64,000 nt of DNA. It comes from Flavobacterium hercynium (lineage in GTDB: Bacteria; Bacteroidota; Bacteroidia; Flavobacteriales; Flavobacteriaceae). The notes under the pieces were generated by a model. It made no database searches and was not told the origin of the DNA. It saw only the letters and a list, made by a program, of their open reading frames with translations. The position numbers were made by a program, and so were the translations under genes. Shown piece by piece: positions 42,691-51,825 of the stretch. Every line of letters begins with the position of its first letter. Within the stretch, counting starts at the first letter, position 1. The stretch spans positions 1 to 64,000 of the forward strand of contig NZ_MUGW01000020.1 of assembly GCF_002217285.1 (NCBI RefSeq). Direction: 5' to 3'.

Positions 42691-42741
42691 AAGATTCATT
42701 ACTAAACACAGAAAATGACCATGTTTAGTAATGAATCTTTG
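42691..42741 (-). terminator. Exceptionally long perfect hairpin after purE
   Basis: AAAGATTCATTACTAAACA (42691-42709) is perfectly complementary to 42723-42741, giving a 19-bp stem and a 13-base loop. On the minus strand it is followed by TTTTCC, which suits purE termination. The stem is much longer than the 8-12 bp of the other terminators here. Confidence 0.65.
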
Positions 42742-42765
42742 ATTCTTCTTTACAGACGTAGAGAA

Positions 42766-43251
42766 TTATTTCTTTAAACCTTCTGCTGCTTTATTAACTG
42801 CCGCTTTCAATTCTTCTTTGTATGAAATAATAGTATCCAGCACTTTTTTATCATGACTTCCAATGATTTGAGCTGCTAAAATCCCGGCATTTTTAGCCCC
42901 GTTTAATGCAACGGTTGCAACCGGAACCCCACCAGGCATTTGTAGAATAGATAAAACAGAATCCCAACCATCAATAGAGTTACTCGATTTTACAGGAACC
43001 CCAATTACAGGAAGCGGAGACATTGAAGCCACCATTCCAGGTAAATGTGCTGCACCTCCAGCGCCGGCAATAATTACCGAAATACCACGAGTGTGCGCAT
43101 TTTTACTGAAATCAAATAATTTTTCTGGTGTTCTGTGTGCTGAAACAATATCTACTTCTGTTTCGATATTAAATTGTTTTAGTATGTCGATAGCATCCTG
43201 CATGACCGGCATGTCAGAGATACTTCCCATTATAATAGCTACTTTGCTCAT
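42766..43251 (-). CDS. purE: N5-carboxyaminoimidazole ribonucleotide mutase
   Basis: 161 residues. Class I PurE: MGSISDMPVMQDA at the start, SAHRTPEKLFDF, and GAGGAAHLPGMVAS. It converts N5-CAIR to CAIR in purine synthesis. purK, the preceding step, lies upstream on the same strand across 164 bases of low-complexity repeats. Confidence 0.96.
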   Translation of the reverse strand: MSKVAIIMGSISDMPVMQDAIDILKQFNIETEVDIVSAHRTPEKLFDFSKNAHTRGISVIIAGAGGAAHLPGMVASMSPLPVIGVPVKSSNSIDGWDSVLSILQMPGGVPVATVALNGAKNAGILAAQIIGSHDKKVLDTIISYKEELKAAVNKAAEGLKK

Positions 43252-43415
43252 TTTTTTTTAGACTTTTTAGACTTTTTAGATTTTTAGATCGTTAGACTTT
43301 CTTAGATTTTTGGATTTTGAGATTAAAAGATTAAAAATTAAAAGATTTAACGATTTAACGATTTAACGATTTTCATATTAGAATCTTTTAATTTTTAAAT
43401 TTTTAAATCTTCCAA
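43252..43415. repeat. Low-complexity tandem repeats between purK and purE
   Basis: Contains repeated AGACTTTTT blocks (~43258-43285) and three head-to-tail copies of GATTTAAC (43344-43351, 43352-43359, 43360-43367) plus a partial one. The repeats lie in the purK-purE intercistronic or leader region. No coding potential seen. Confidence 0.6.
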
Positions 43416-44570
43416 TTATTGACTAATCACTTTAATCGTATTTTTAACTTGTTCTGCGATTTTACGGGCTTCCGTCATGTTCTCGTTTACGATTGTTACG
43501 TGACCCATTTTTCTAAAAGGGCGTGTTTGTTTTTTACCGTAAATATGAGGAGTAACACCATCCCATCCTAAAATAGTTTCGATGTTTTCATATACCACAT
43601 CACCAGAAAAACCTTCTGCACCAACTAAGTTTACCATAACTCCGGCAACTTTACTTTCTGTATTTCCCAACGGAAGATCTAAAATAGCGCGTAAATGATT
43701 TTCGAATTGTGACGTATAACTTGCTTCGATAGAATAGTGACCTGAATTGTGTGGGCGAGGAGCAACTTCATTCACTAGAATTTCATCTTCTATGGTTTGA
43801 AACATTTCAACAGCAAGAAGACCAACATGATTAAATTTCTCTGAAACGTTCAAAGCAATTGCTCTAGCTTTCTCTGCTACTTTTTCGTCAATTCTTGCCG
43901 GGCAAATAACATATTCCACCTGATTCGCTTCCGGATGAAATTCCATTTCTACAACCGGATATGTTTTTATTTCTCCTGATGGATTTCTTACCACAATAAC
44001 GGCCAATTCATTTTTGAACGGAACCATAGTTTCTGCAATACATTCTACATTAGGTAAATCATCCATATCAGAAATCTGACGAATGATTTTCACACCATTT
44101 CCGTCGTATCCAAATTCAGTACATTTCCATACAAACGGAATAGTGATTTCGCTATTTCCAACTGATTTTTGTAGATGTTCCGGATTGTCAAAACGTAAAA
44201 ATGCTGCAGTCGGGATATTGCTTTCGGTATAGAAGGCTTTTTGAACTCCTTTATTCTGAATTCCTTTTAACGTTTTTGGAGAAGGATACACTTTTACACC
44301 TTCTTTCTCTAATTGAGTCAAAGCTTCAAGATTAACCAATTCGATTTCAAACGTTAATACATCAACTTGTTTTCCAAAGTTGTAAACCGTTTCATAATCC
44401 ATCAAATCACCTTGGAAGAATTTATTGCAGGCAATTTTACTCGGTGCTTCGTCACTTGGATCTAAAACATAAGTTTGTATATCAAATTTTCGTGTGTCAA
44501 ACAAAAGCATTTTGCCCAATTGTCCGCCACCTAATATTCCTAATTTAAAATCAGAAGAAAAATAATTCAT
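43416..44570 (-). CDS. purK: 5-(carboxyamino)imidazole ribonucleotide synthase
   Basis: 384 residues. ATP-grasp enzyme with FKLGILGGGQLGKMLL at the N-terminus, GYDGNGVKII, and NEVAPRPHNSGHYSIEA at the active site. It carboxylates AIR using ATP and bicarbonate; purE follows. Confidence 0.96.
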   Translation of the reverse strand: MNYFSSDFKLGILGGGQLGKMLLFDTRKFDIQTYVLDPSDEAPSKIACNKFFQGDLMDYETVYNFGKQVDVLTFEIELVNLEALTQLEKEGVKVYPSPKTLKGIQNKGVQKAFYTESNIPTAAFLRFDNPEHLQKSVGNSEITIPFVWKCTEFGYDGNGVKIIRQISDMDDLPNVECIAETMVPFKNELAVIVVRNPSGEIKTYPVVEMEFHPEANQVEYVICPARIDEKVAEKARAIALNVSEKFNHVGLLAVEMFQTIEDEILVNEVAPRPHNSGHYSIEASYTSQFENHLRAILDLPLGNTESKVAGVMVNLVGAEGFSGDVVYENIETILGWDGVTPHIYGKKQTRPFRKMGHVTIVNENMTEARKIAEQVKNTIKVISQ

Positions 44571-44713
44571 TGTAGTTGTGTTTTTGCAAAGATACTTTTT
44601 AATCTTTTTTTTGCCACGAATTTCATGAATTTCATTGTTTTTTTCGTGCTTCGATTTTAAGTAGACAATTAGAAACGTTTTTTAGATACAATTTTGGATA
44701 ATTTTAGGAAGAT

Positions 44714-45271
44714 TTAAAATTTTTCGATCTTCTTCAATACCTCTTTAGCGACAGCTTTGTAAGCAGCAGAATGATTTGCATAGTCTTTGTTCAGGATAAT
44801 TGCCAATTCTGGATGGATCCAGTCATAATAATTCCCTAAAAGATACAGTGTTCTTATCGAATAAGCCTTTGGTGCAACTTTCACATCGTTGATTAACCAG
44901 TCAAAAGAAGTTTCAATACAATGCTGAATGTTCTCTTCAGAAAGTAAAATGCCTGTTTCTTCCTTTTTATAATGCGATTTTACTAATAGCTGAACGACTT
45001 TGGCAATTGGGCGGATCGCACTTTCATTTTTCAAAACTTTCAAATTCGAACAGAAAAAATCAAGATGAGGTTGCAGCCAGCTCAATTCTTCATACGATAC
45101 AAATTCAAGAATCCAACAAGCCTTATGATTGTCTTTATAAGCAGAAGAAAAGCAAATAGAAATCAACTCACTAAAAAGCGAAGGATTTTCTAAAACTTCC
45201 TGTGCTACCATTAATCGGCTTTCTCTGCATGGTTTTACATAATCAAGTTTCTGTTGTAGTTCTGTGCTCAT
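44714..45271 (-). CDS. Helical-repeat protein of unknown function
   Basis: 185 residues, all helical, with HEAT-like helices (RESRLMVAQEVLENPSLFSELISICF, HKACWILEFVSYEELSWLQPHLDFFC). I believe Flavobacterium relatives are sometimes labelled adenylosuccinate lyase, but no lyase signature (such as SSxMPxKxN) is present and the length is less than half. Role unknown. Together with the downstream TonB receptor gene it forms no obvious unit. Confidence 0.55.
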   Translation of the reverse strand: MSTELQQKLDYVKPCRESRLMVAQEVLENPSLFSELISICFSSAYKDNHKACWILEFVSYEELSWLQPHLDFFCSNLKVLKNESAIRPIAKVVQLLVKSHYKKEETGILLSEENIQHCIETSFDWLINDVKVAPKAYSIRTLYLLGNYYDWIHPELAIILNKDYANHSAAYKAVAKEVLKKIEKF

Positions 45272-45296
45272 TTTTACTGCGTTTGTAATTCAGCAT

Positions 45297-47417
45297 CTAA
45301 AATAAATAATTTAATGAAACCGTTCCGTAATAATTTACAGGAAGTCCTGGATAATAATATCGTGGACTGGCATTTCCCACGGCAACAGCATTAGGTAAAA
45401 TTAAGGAAGCATATTTTTCATTGGTCACATTATTAATACCAAAAGCAAAATGACTTGTTAGGTTGGGGATAATCTCAAAACGATAACCCGTTTTTACATT
45501 AATAATAGAATAAGAATCAGAATAAGCTGTGTTAGCATCATTCATCGGAATCTCATCTACAAATTGATAATCGGCAGAAAAATACAAACCCATTTGACTG
45601 TTCAGAGTAACGCCGGCATTGATTTTATTTGCTGCCACACCGGTAAGTTTGTTGCCTGAATAATCATTTCCATTATCAACAAAATTCACAAATTCATATC
45701 TTCCAAGCGAAGTTGCTGCAAAAGAACTCAACGTCAGCGTACGATTTAGCTGCCAATTATGTTTGGCAATAAACTCAATCCCTTCGTGCAATGTTTTACC
45801 GGCATTAGCTCCTTCATATTGATCATCGCCAATTCGTTTAGCAACAAGTAAATCTTTAATCTCCATTCGGTACAAAGACAATTCCGTGTAAAGATTTTTA
45901 TTAAAGAAATAGAATTTACCACCAACTTCAAAATTATAACCATTTTCAGGCTTGATGTCTGAATTAATAGTTCCGTTGCTCGTTAAAGTTTCCTCAGTAG
46001 AAGGAAGCGAAAAACCACGACTTGCTGAAAAATAAACCGTTTGTTCCGTATTCGGTTTATAGAGCAATGACATTTGAGGCGAGAAAATTCCGTTATAGCG
46101 ATATTTCTCCGTTGTATTATTAGCGTCCGCCAAAATGTTAGTCAACTCAAATTGCGTTTCATTATAATTAAGTCCAGCCTGAAATTCAAATTTCTCCGAT
46201 AATAACGATCTGATCTGCGAAAAAACATTGTAGAAAAAACGTTTCTGATCCGTTTCTGTCAATTGATTACCTTGTAAACTCCCCAAGCCATTATTTTGCT
46301 GATATAAATTTTGAAATGTATTTCCATTATAACGATCCGCAAAATATTCAATCCCCGCTATGAATTGATTTTTGATTTTTCCAATACTAAAATCCCCCGA
46401 AAACTGAGTTCGTGCTCCTGCTGCAAAAGTATATTGACGTAAAATGTCAAAAGGGCGAGGTTCGTTATTGTCTTTATAATTTACAAATATTGATGTGGCG
46501 TTATTCAAATGCTCATTGATTTTAAAATCATAGGCCAATCCTGCCAATGTAGATTTGTATTCTTTAAATCCTTTAGAAGCTACCCACGTTGCAGCTCCTG
46601 ATTTTGGATTATTTTCAAAAGCTTCTTTTGTAATCGAACTCGGAATGAAAGCTTTTAGATACGTATAATTCGAGAAGTAAGTAAGCTTGCTGTTTTCCTT
46701 TTTAAACAATTCAACTGCAAGCGTAATTCCCTCACGATCATAAGCGCTGTTTTCCCGCCAGCCATCCGTTTTCAGTTTATGATAGTTAATGTTTAGGCTA
46801 GAACTCTTATTGGTTAAACTGTAATTCAGATTGTTTTTTAATAATCCGTAAGAGCCATAAACGGTACTAACTCCTGCCGTTTGGCCGTTTGATTTTGAAA
46901 GTTGAGGCAAAACTAAAATAGCGCCACCCAAACCAGCGCCGTAAATACTAGATAGCGGACCTTTGATAACCTCAATCTGACTCACATTTTCTAAGTTAAT
47001 ATCATCGATAACCGTTTCACTATTTCCGGACGTTAGCGGAATACTTCCGTAAAAAGCCCTTATTTTATTAGTGCCATACGGTGTTCTCGCACCAATACCA
47101 CGAATAGAAATTCGCGTTGTCGTTAAGTTTGATGATTGCATCAATACACCCGGAATTGTATTAATTACAGTAGTTATATCGGTAGTATTATTTTGAAGAA
47201 GTTCTTTTTTTGATAAAACACCAATACTTGCCGGAGTGTCGAGCAAATTATTATTTATGTGAAGAGTACTAATAAAAACTTCATCCAATTTTTGAGTTTT
47301 TACAGAATCAATAGTTTTGCTTTTTTTTTCTTGTGCTCTAGTATGTTGGAAAACACAACACACAAAAAAAAGAAAACAATATTTTTTTAAAATCATAAAA
47401 AGGGTTTGTTGAAACAT
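45297..47417 (-). CDS. TonB-dependent outer-membrane receptor
   Basis: 706 residues from 47417; starting at Met8 (47396) gives a cleaner signal peptide (MILKKYCFLFF...RAQ). A TonB-box-like LDEVFIST, a plug with VIKGPLSSIYGAGLGGAI, and a barrel ending in VSLNYLF. There is no carboxypeptidase-like domain. This is the siderophore/vitamin type rather than the SusC type. The ligand is unknown. A sugar-dehydrogenase-like gene lies upstream on the same strand beyond a repeat-rich spacer. Confidence 0.87.
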   Translation of the reverse strand: MFQQTLFMILKKYCFLFFVCCVFQHTRAQEKKSKTIDSVKTQKLDEVFISTLHINNNLLDTPASIGVLSKKELLQNNTTDITTVINTIPGVLMQSSNLTTTRISIRGIGARTPYGTNKIRAFYGSIPLTSGNSETVIDDINLENVSQIEVIKGPLSSIYGAGLGGAILVLPQLSKSNGQTAGVSTVYGSYGLLKNNLNYSLTNKSSSLNINYHKLKTDGWRENSAYDREGITLAVELFKKENSKLTYFSNYTYLKAFIPSSITKEAFENNPKSGAATWVASKGFKEYKSTLAGLAYDFKINEHLNNATSIFVNYKDNNEPRPFDILRQYTFAAGARTQFSGDFSIGKIKNQFIAGIEYFADRYNGNTFQNLYQQNNGLGSLQGNQLTETDQKRFFYNVFSQIRSLLSEKFEFQAGLNYNETQFELTNILADANNTTEKYRYNGIFSPQMSLLYKPNTEQTVYFSASRGFSLPSTEETLTSNGTINSDIKPENGYNFEVGGKFYFFNKNLYTELSLYRMEIKDLLVAKRIGDDQYEGANAGKTLHEGIEFIAKHNWQLNRTLTLSSFAATSLGRYEFVNFVDNGNDYSGNKLTGVAANKINAGVTLNSQMGLYFSADYQFVDEIPMNDANTAYSDSYSIINVKTGYRFEIIPNLTSHFAFGINNVTNEKYASLILPNAVAVGNASPRYYYPGLPVNYYGTVSLNYLF

Positions 47418-47424
47418 GAAAAAA

Positions 47425-47565
47425 AATTAAGCGCAGAAGACGCAAAGTTTTTTGAGATTGTTTTGTGCAGTTTTCTCGCAAAGTCGCGAAGACGCAAAGT
47501 TTCTATTCTCTTTGCGACTCTGCGACTTTTCGTGATAAAAAAAAATAAAGCTTTGCGACTAAAAT
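47425..47565. repeat. GCAAAG/CTTTGC intergenic repeats
   Basis: The spacer holds several copies of a short word in both directions: AGACGCAAAGTTT twice (47438 and ~47490), TCGCAAAGTCGCG, then CTTTGCGACTCTGCGAC and CTTTGCGAC. The reverse orientation allows a large stem. A related sequence stands at 24832-24855. This looks like a dispersed intergenic repeat family. Confidence 0.6.
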
Positions 47566-47571
47566 TATAAT

Positions 47572-48846
47572 TTACTTATTCGCCGCTACCTTCCAAATCG
47601 TATTTCCACTATCATCATTTACAAGCAATGATCCGTCATTCATAACCGTTACAGCAACCGGACGTCCATAAACTTCAGCTTTGTCAGCATTGGCAATAAA
47701 TCCGGTTAAAAAATCTTCCGGTTTCCCACTAGGTTTTCCGTTGGTAAACGGAACAAAAACCACTTTGTAACCCGATATTTTGGCGCGGTTCCAAGACCCA
47801 TGCTGACCAACAAAAGCACCATTTTTATATTTAGCAGGAAAAGCAGCTTTATCATAAAATGCCAATCCTAACGAAGCAGTGTGCGCACCAACAGAAACAT
47901 CCGGAACAATAGTTTTAGCAACCAAATCTTTTCGTTGTCCTTTTAATCTCGGATCCGGAATACTTCCAAAATAAGAATAAGGCCAGCCGTAAAATCCATT
48001 AAGTTTTACACTCGTAATATAATCCGGAACCAAATCGTCACCCAATTCGTCACGTTCATTTACCGCAGTCCAAAGTTCATTGTTAGCAGGATTCCAATCC
48101 ATCCCAACAGGATTTCTAAGTCCCGCAGCGTAAATTTTCTCGCCGGTTCCGTCAGGATTAATCTCTAAGATATTAGCACGACGTACCTCTTTATCCATAC
48201 CGTTCTCACCAACATTACTTCCAGAACCTACAGAAACATAAATTTTAGTTCCGGCATCATTCGCCAATAAATTTCTAGTCCAGTGATTGTTGTATCCACC
48301 AGCAGGAAGCTCAAGAATTTTTTCGCCTTTAGTTTCCAATTTCAAAGGATTGTTACTATACGGATAACGATACAAGCCATCTGTATTAGCCACATAAAAA
48401 AAGTTTTTTAGAATAAGCATACCATAAGGCTTGTTTAAATCTTTAAGAAATACTTCTCGGGTTTCAAATTTCCCGTCTTTATCAGTATCGCGCAACACCG
48501 TGATTTGGTTTTTGCTTGATCTCGTACCACTTTCTACAACAAAAATATCACCATTAGGACCAATATAAGTCGAACGCGGATTCTCGAAACCATCTGCAAA
48601 TTTCGTAACTGTAAAACCTTCAGGAGCTGTCGGTGTTTTTCCTTCTGACCAGCCAATCACTTTACTGTTATTTGATTTAGATTCTGTTGCATAAGGAGGA
48701 GGAAGTGTAATATCGCCAACAGCAGTTTTAACAACATTTGCCGGTTGTGCGGCTATAACCTCTTTGTCTTCTTTTTTTACCTGACCGTTGCAGGCAGTCA
48801 GTAATAATAATAAAGAACCTGCGAATATCTGTGTGGTAGTTTTCAT
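47572..48846 (-). CDS. PQQ-type sugar dehydrogenase-like lipoprotein
   Basis: 424 residues. Lipoprotein signal with Cys19 (LLLTACNG). Six-bladed beta-propeller of the soluble glucose / sorbosone dehydrogenase family: NPRSTYIGPNGDIFVVESG, GGYNNHWTRNLLAND, GLRNPVGMDWNP, LTGFIANADKAEVYGRPVAVTV. Likely oxidises a sugar or sugar derivative at the outer membrane with PQQ, although many homologues have no proven substrate. Confidence 0.85.
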   Translation of the reverse strand: MKTTTQIFAGSLLLLLTACNGQVKKEDKEVIAAQPANVVKTAVGDITLPPPYATESKSNNSKVIGWSEGKTPTAPEGFTVTKFADGFENPRSTYIGPNGDIFVVESGTRSSKNQITVLRDTDKDGKFETREVFLKDLNKPYGMLILKNFFYVANTDGLYRYPYSNNPLKLETKGEKILELPAGGYNNHWTRNLLANDAGTKIYVSVGSGSNVGENGMDKEVRRANILEINPDGTGEKIYAAGLRNPVGMDWNPANNELWTAVNERDELGDDLVPDYITSVKLNGFYGWPYSYFGSIPDPRLKGQRKDLVAKTIVPDVSVGAHTASLGLAFYDKAAFPAKYKNGAFVGQHGSWNRAKISGYKVVFVPFTNGKPSGKPEDFLTGFIANADKAEVYGRPVAVTVMNDGSLLVNDDSGNTIWKVAANK

Positions 48847-48984
48847 TTCGGATTTTTGTTAAATATTTATCAAACAACAATTTAGTGATTTATAAAAAAA
48901 GGAGTTGTCGAAAAATGTAAACATTAACTGATATTTAACATTAACAAAAAACTCTTTTTTACAATAAAATTTGGTGCTCACAAT

Positions 48985-49007
48985 TTGGTTCAAATTCTAT
49001 ATCTTTG
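48985..49007 (+). promoter_or_regulatory. Promoter-like region of hpt
   Basis: A perfect -7 box TATCTTTG at 49000-49007, 25 bases before the start codon. TTTG at 48984-48987 and 48970-48973 are candidate -33 elements, but neither has the ideal spacing. Confidence 0.4.
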
Positions 49008-49032
49008 TGCATTATTTTAAATACAAAAAATA

Positions 49033-49563
49033 ATGATACAACTTCACGATAAACAATTTGTTCCATTTATTTCGGCGAAAGAAATTGATTTTGCATTAAC
49101 GAAATTAGTAGCACAAGTCGAAGATGATTTTGGAGATGATACGCCTATATTTATTGGAGTTTTGAACGGAGCCTTTATGGTCGTGTCAGACTTCCTGAAA
49201 AAATACAAAAGTCCCTGCGAAGTGTCATTCATAAAAATGGCATCGTATGAAGGTACAGAATCAACAAATACAGTAAAAGAATTAATCGGAATAAACCAGG
49301 ATTTGTCCGGAAGAACAGTTGTGATAATAGAAGATATTATCGATACAGGTAATACAATCGAAGAATTGAAAGTATTATTCAAACAACAAAATGTAAAACA
49401 TTTTAAAATAGCAACATTGTTTTTCAAACCGGAAGCCTATAAAAAAGATATTAAAATTGACTATATCGGAATCAGAATTCCGAACAAATTTATAGTTGGT
49501 TACGGATTAGACTATGATGGTCTAGGCAGAAATTTGACAGAAGTTTACAAATTAGCCGAATAA
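49033..49563 (+). CDS. hpt: Hypoxanthine phosphoribosyltransferase
   Basis: 176 residues. PRPP-binding loop VVIIEDIIDTGNT (97-109), an N-terminal FIGVLNGAFMV, and a C-terminal VGYGLDYDG. It salvages hypoxanthine or guanine to nucleotides. adk follows 81 bp later; both serve purine metabolism. Confidence 0.95.
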   Translation: MIQLHDKQFVPFISAKEIDFALTKLVAQVEDDFGDDTPIFIGVLNGAFMVVSDFLKKYKSPCEVSFIKMASYEGTESTNTVKELIGINQDLSGRTVVIIEDIIDTGNTIEELKVLFKQQNVKHFKIATLFFKPEAYKKDIKIDYIGIRIPNKFIVGYGLDYDGLGRNLTEVYKLAE

Positions 49564-49644
49564 ATTTAAATAAAAACACACAACTAAATATTCATTTAAA
49601 ACTTCTGATATAAAAATTAAGAAGTAGCAACACTCACTCATATT

Positions 49645-50217
49645 ATGATTAATATTGTTTTATTTGGAAAGCCGGGAGCAGGAAAAGGAACTCAGGCAGA
49701 ATTTTTAAAAGAAAAATACAAATTAACGCATCTTTCAACAGGCGATATTTTTCGTTTTAATTTAAAGAATGATACAGATTTAGGTAAAAAAGCAAGAGTT
49801 TACATGGATAATGGCGAATTAGTGCCTTGCGAAATTACAACAGCAATGTTAATTGATGAGGTGAACAAACACCTGGATTCAGATGGTTTTCTTTTCGATG
49901 GATATCCAAGAACATTAAATCAGGCAGAAGCATTAGATAAATTTTTGCCAACAATAGGATCAAGTGTTACAGCAACAATCGCGTTAGAAGCAGACGATGA
50001 AATTTTAGTAGCACGTTTACTGGAAAGAGGTAAAACAAGCGGTAGAGCAGATGATCAGGACGAAGACAAAATTCGTGTGAGATATCAGGAATACAACGAA
50101 AAAACAGCTCCATTAATTGGATATTACAAAGAACAAAATAAGTTTCATGCCGTAAACGGTATCGGAACGATCGAAGAAATTACAGAACGATTAACGTCAG
50201 TTATAGATAATTTGTAG
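49645..50217 (+). CDS. adk: Adenylate kinase
   Basis: 190 residues. P-loop GKPGAGKGT (8-16), AMP site STGDIFR, FDGYPRT. Short-lid form (no zinc cysteines in LLERGKTSGRADDQDE). Balances AMP, ADP and ATP. Confidence 0.97.
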   Translation: MINIVLFGKPGAGKGTQAEFLKEKYKLTHLSTGDIFRFNLKNDTDLGKKARVYMDNGELVPCEITTAMLIDEVNKHLDSDGFLFDGYPRTLNQAEALDKFLPTIGSSVTATIALEADDEILVARLLERGKTSGRADDQDEDKIRVRYQEYNEKTAPLIGYYKEQNKFHAVNGIGTIEEITERLTSVIDNL

Positions 50218-50360
50218 AAGCTATTCCAGCTGTCGTTTCAAGTCCTCGCTAAAAAAACTATTTTTCTAACCATAAAACGGGCTTCCGCTGGTCGCTGTTT
50301 TTCGGCAAGAAAAATTAGTTTTTTTAGCTCCGGGCTTTTCTCTACCATCTGGGCTAAAAG
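50218..50360. repeat. REP-like intergenic element
   Basis: The spacer begins AGCTATTCCAGCTGTCGTTTC, contains GGGCTTCCGCTGGTCGCTG and a possible foldback (AAAAAAACTATTTTTCT with AGAAAAATTAGTTTTTTT), and ends CCGGGCTTTTC...ATCTGGGCTAAAA at 50330-50358. The last block recurs, inverted, at ~24886-24905. An antisense ORF here is an artefact. Confidence 0.5.
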
Positions 50361-50419
50361 AATAAAAAATAATACCATAAATAAACAACGAACCAAACAA
50401 ATAACGAATCTACTATAAA

Positions 50420-51694
50420 TTGGAAATACTAATAATATTTTTTCTAATACTATTAAATGGAGTTTTCTCCATGTCAGAAATCGCATTGATTTCGGCTAGA
50501 AAAAACCGACTGGAAACTGCCGCTAAAAAAGGAAACAAAAGTGCAAAAACAGCACTTGATTTAGCCAATTCTCCAAACAAATTTTTATCGACTGTACAAA
50601 TCGGAATTACCTTAATCGGAATTTTAACCGGTATTTATAGTGGAGATAAAATAACAGTAGATGTAGAATCATTTGTTAGCGGATTTGCAGCTCTAAAACC
50701 ATACGCACATTCTGTTGCAGTTGGAATTGTAGTTGTAGTTTTGACATTTTTTTCTTTAGTTTTAGGAGAGTTGCTGCCAAAACGTATCGGACTGAATTAT
50801 CCGGAATCTATTGCCAAAATGGTAGCGCTTCCAATGAAAATAATTTCGATTATAACAGCGCCATTTATTTGGTTACTGACAACTTCGACAGATTTTTTAT
50901 TGAATGTTTTACAAATAAAACCTTCTGCTGACGGAAAAGTAACAGAGGAAGAAATTAAGGCAATTATAAAAGAAGGAACAGAAGGCGGAGAAGTTCAGGA
51001 AATTGAACAAGATATCGTAGAACGTGTTTTTCATATTGGAGACCGAAAAGTCAATTCCTTAATGACACACAGAAAATCCGTAGATATGTTACCTCTGAAT
51101 GCCGATAAAGCTAAAATAAAAGAATTAGTTTTAATGGATTTGCATACGTTCTATCCCGTTTATAGTGACAACTATGATGATATAGTAGGTATCGTATCAC
51201 TAAAAAATATATTTGCCAATATCGAAAGCGATCATTTCGATCTGGCAGCAATAATGACAGATCCACCTTATTTGATGGAACAAACAACAGCTTACAAAGC
51301 TTTGGAAAATTTCAAAAGAACAGGCGTGCATTATGCGTTGGTTTCAGATGAATATGGAGTTTTTCAAGGAATCATTACACTAAATGATATTTTAGAAGCT
51401 TTAGTAGGTGATGCATCTGATTTTTACAAAGACGAATTTCAACTAATCGAAAGAGAAGATGGTTCATGGTTGGTAGACGGGCATTATTCATTACACGATT
51501 TCCTAACTTATTTCGAGTTAGACGAATTAACAAACGATTACGAAGTAAATACGGTTAGCGGTATGATTATGACTGAGCTTTCTCATATTCCAAAAGAAGG
51601 AGAAAAGTTAATCTGGCAAAAATTCGTATTAGAAGTAATCGATATGGACGGTGTAAAAATTGATAAAGTGTTGGTAAAAACACTTAAGGAATAA
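50420..51694 (+). CDS. CNNM/CorC-type membrane protein with CBS domains
   Basis: 424 residues from a TTG codon at 50420. The first ATG, at 50471, would delete part of the conserved first helix EILIIFFLILLNGVFSMSEIALISARKNRLE, so TTG is chosen. Order: DUF21 membrane domain (~1-170), CBS pair (~205-335), C-terminal CorC/HlyC domain (~345-424). Relatives are linked to Mg2+/Co2+ efflux; the name hemolysin is historical. Confidence 0.9.
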   Translation: MEILIIFFLILLNGVFSMSEIALISARKNRLETAAKKGNKSAKTALDLANSPNKFLSTVQIGITLIGILTGIYSGDKITVDVESFVSGFAALKPYAHSVAVGIVVVVLTFFSLVLGELLPKRIGLNYPESIAKMVALPMKIISIITAPFIWLLTTSTDFLLNVLQIKPSADGKVTEEEIKAIIKEGTEGGEVQEIEQDIVERVFHIGDRKVNSLMTHRKSVDMLPLNADKAKIKELVLMDLHTFYPVYSDNYDDIVGIVSLKNIFANIESDHFDLAAIMTDPPYLMEQTTAYKALENFKRTGVHYALVSDEYGVFQGIITLNDILEALVGDASDFYKDEFQLIEREDGSWLVDGHYSLHDFLTYFELDELTNDYEVNTVSGMIMTELSHIPKEGEKLIWQKFVLEVIDMDGVKIDKVLVKTLKE

Positions 51695-51792
51695 GAATAA
51701 AATAGTTTTCAGTCTGAGTTTGCACTGAAAATGAAGACTGATATAGAATACTAAAAACAATAGAATTTAGAAATAGGATTTAGAGCAATCTA

Positions 51793-51819
51793 AAATCTGA
51801 AATCTGAAATCTGAAATTC
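51793..51819 (+). repeat. Three-copy heptamer repeat in the obgE leader
   Basis: AAATCTG repeated at 51793-51799, 51800-51806 and 51807-51813, then a partial copy, ending a few bases before the obgE start. Copy-number change would alter leader length by 7-base steps. Confidence 0.7.
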
Positions 51820-51825
51820 AAAACA

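Noticed and set aside
43320-43370. Short regular repeats resembling a CRISPR array
   Set aside because: Units are 8 bases with no spacers; there are no cas genes in the window.
50238-50486. Minus-strand ORF of 82 codons before the CNNM gene
   Set aside because: It runs through a REP-like element and antisense to the conserved first helix of the CNNM protein.
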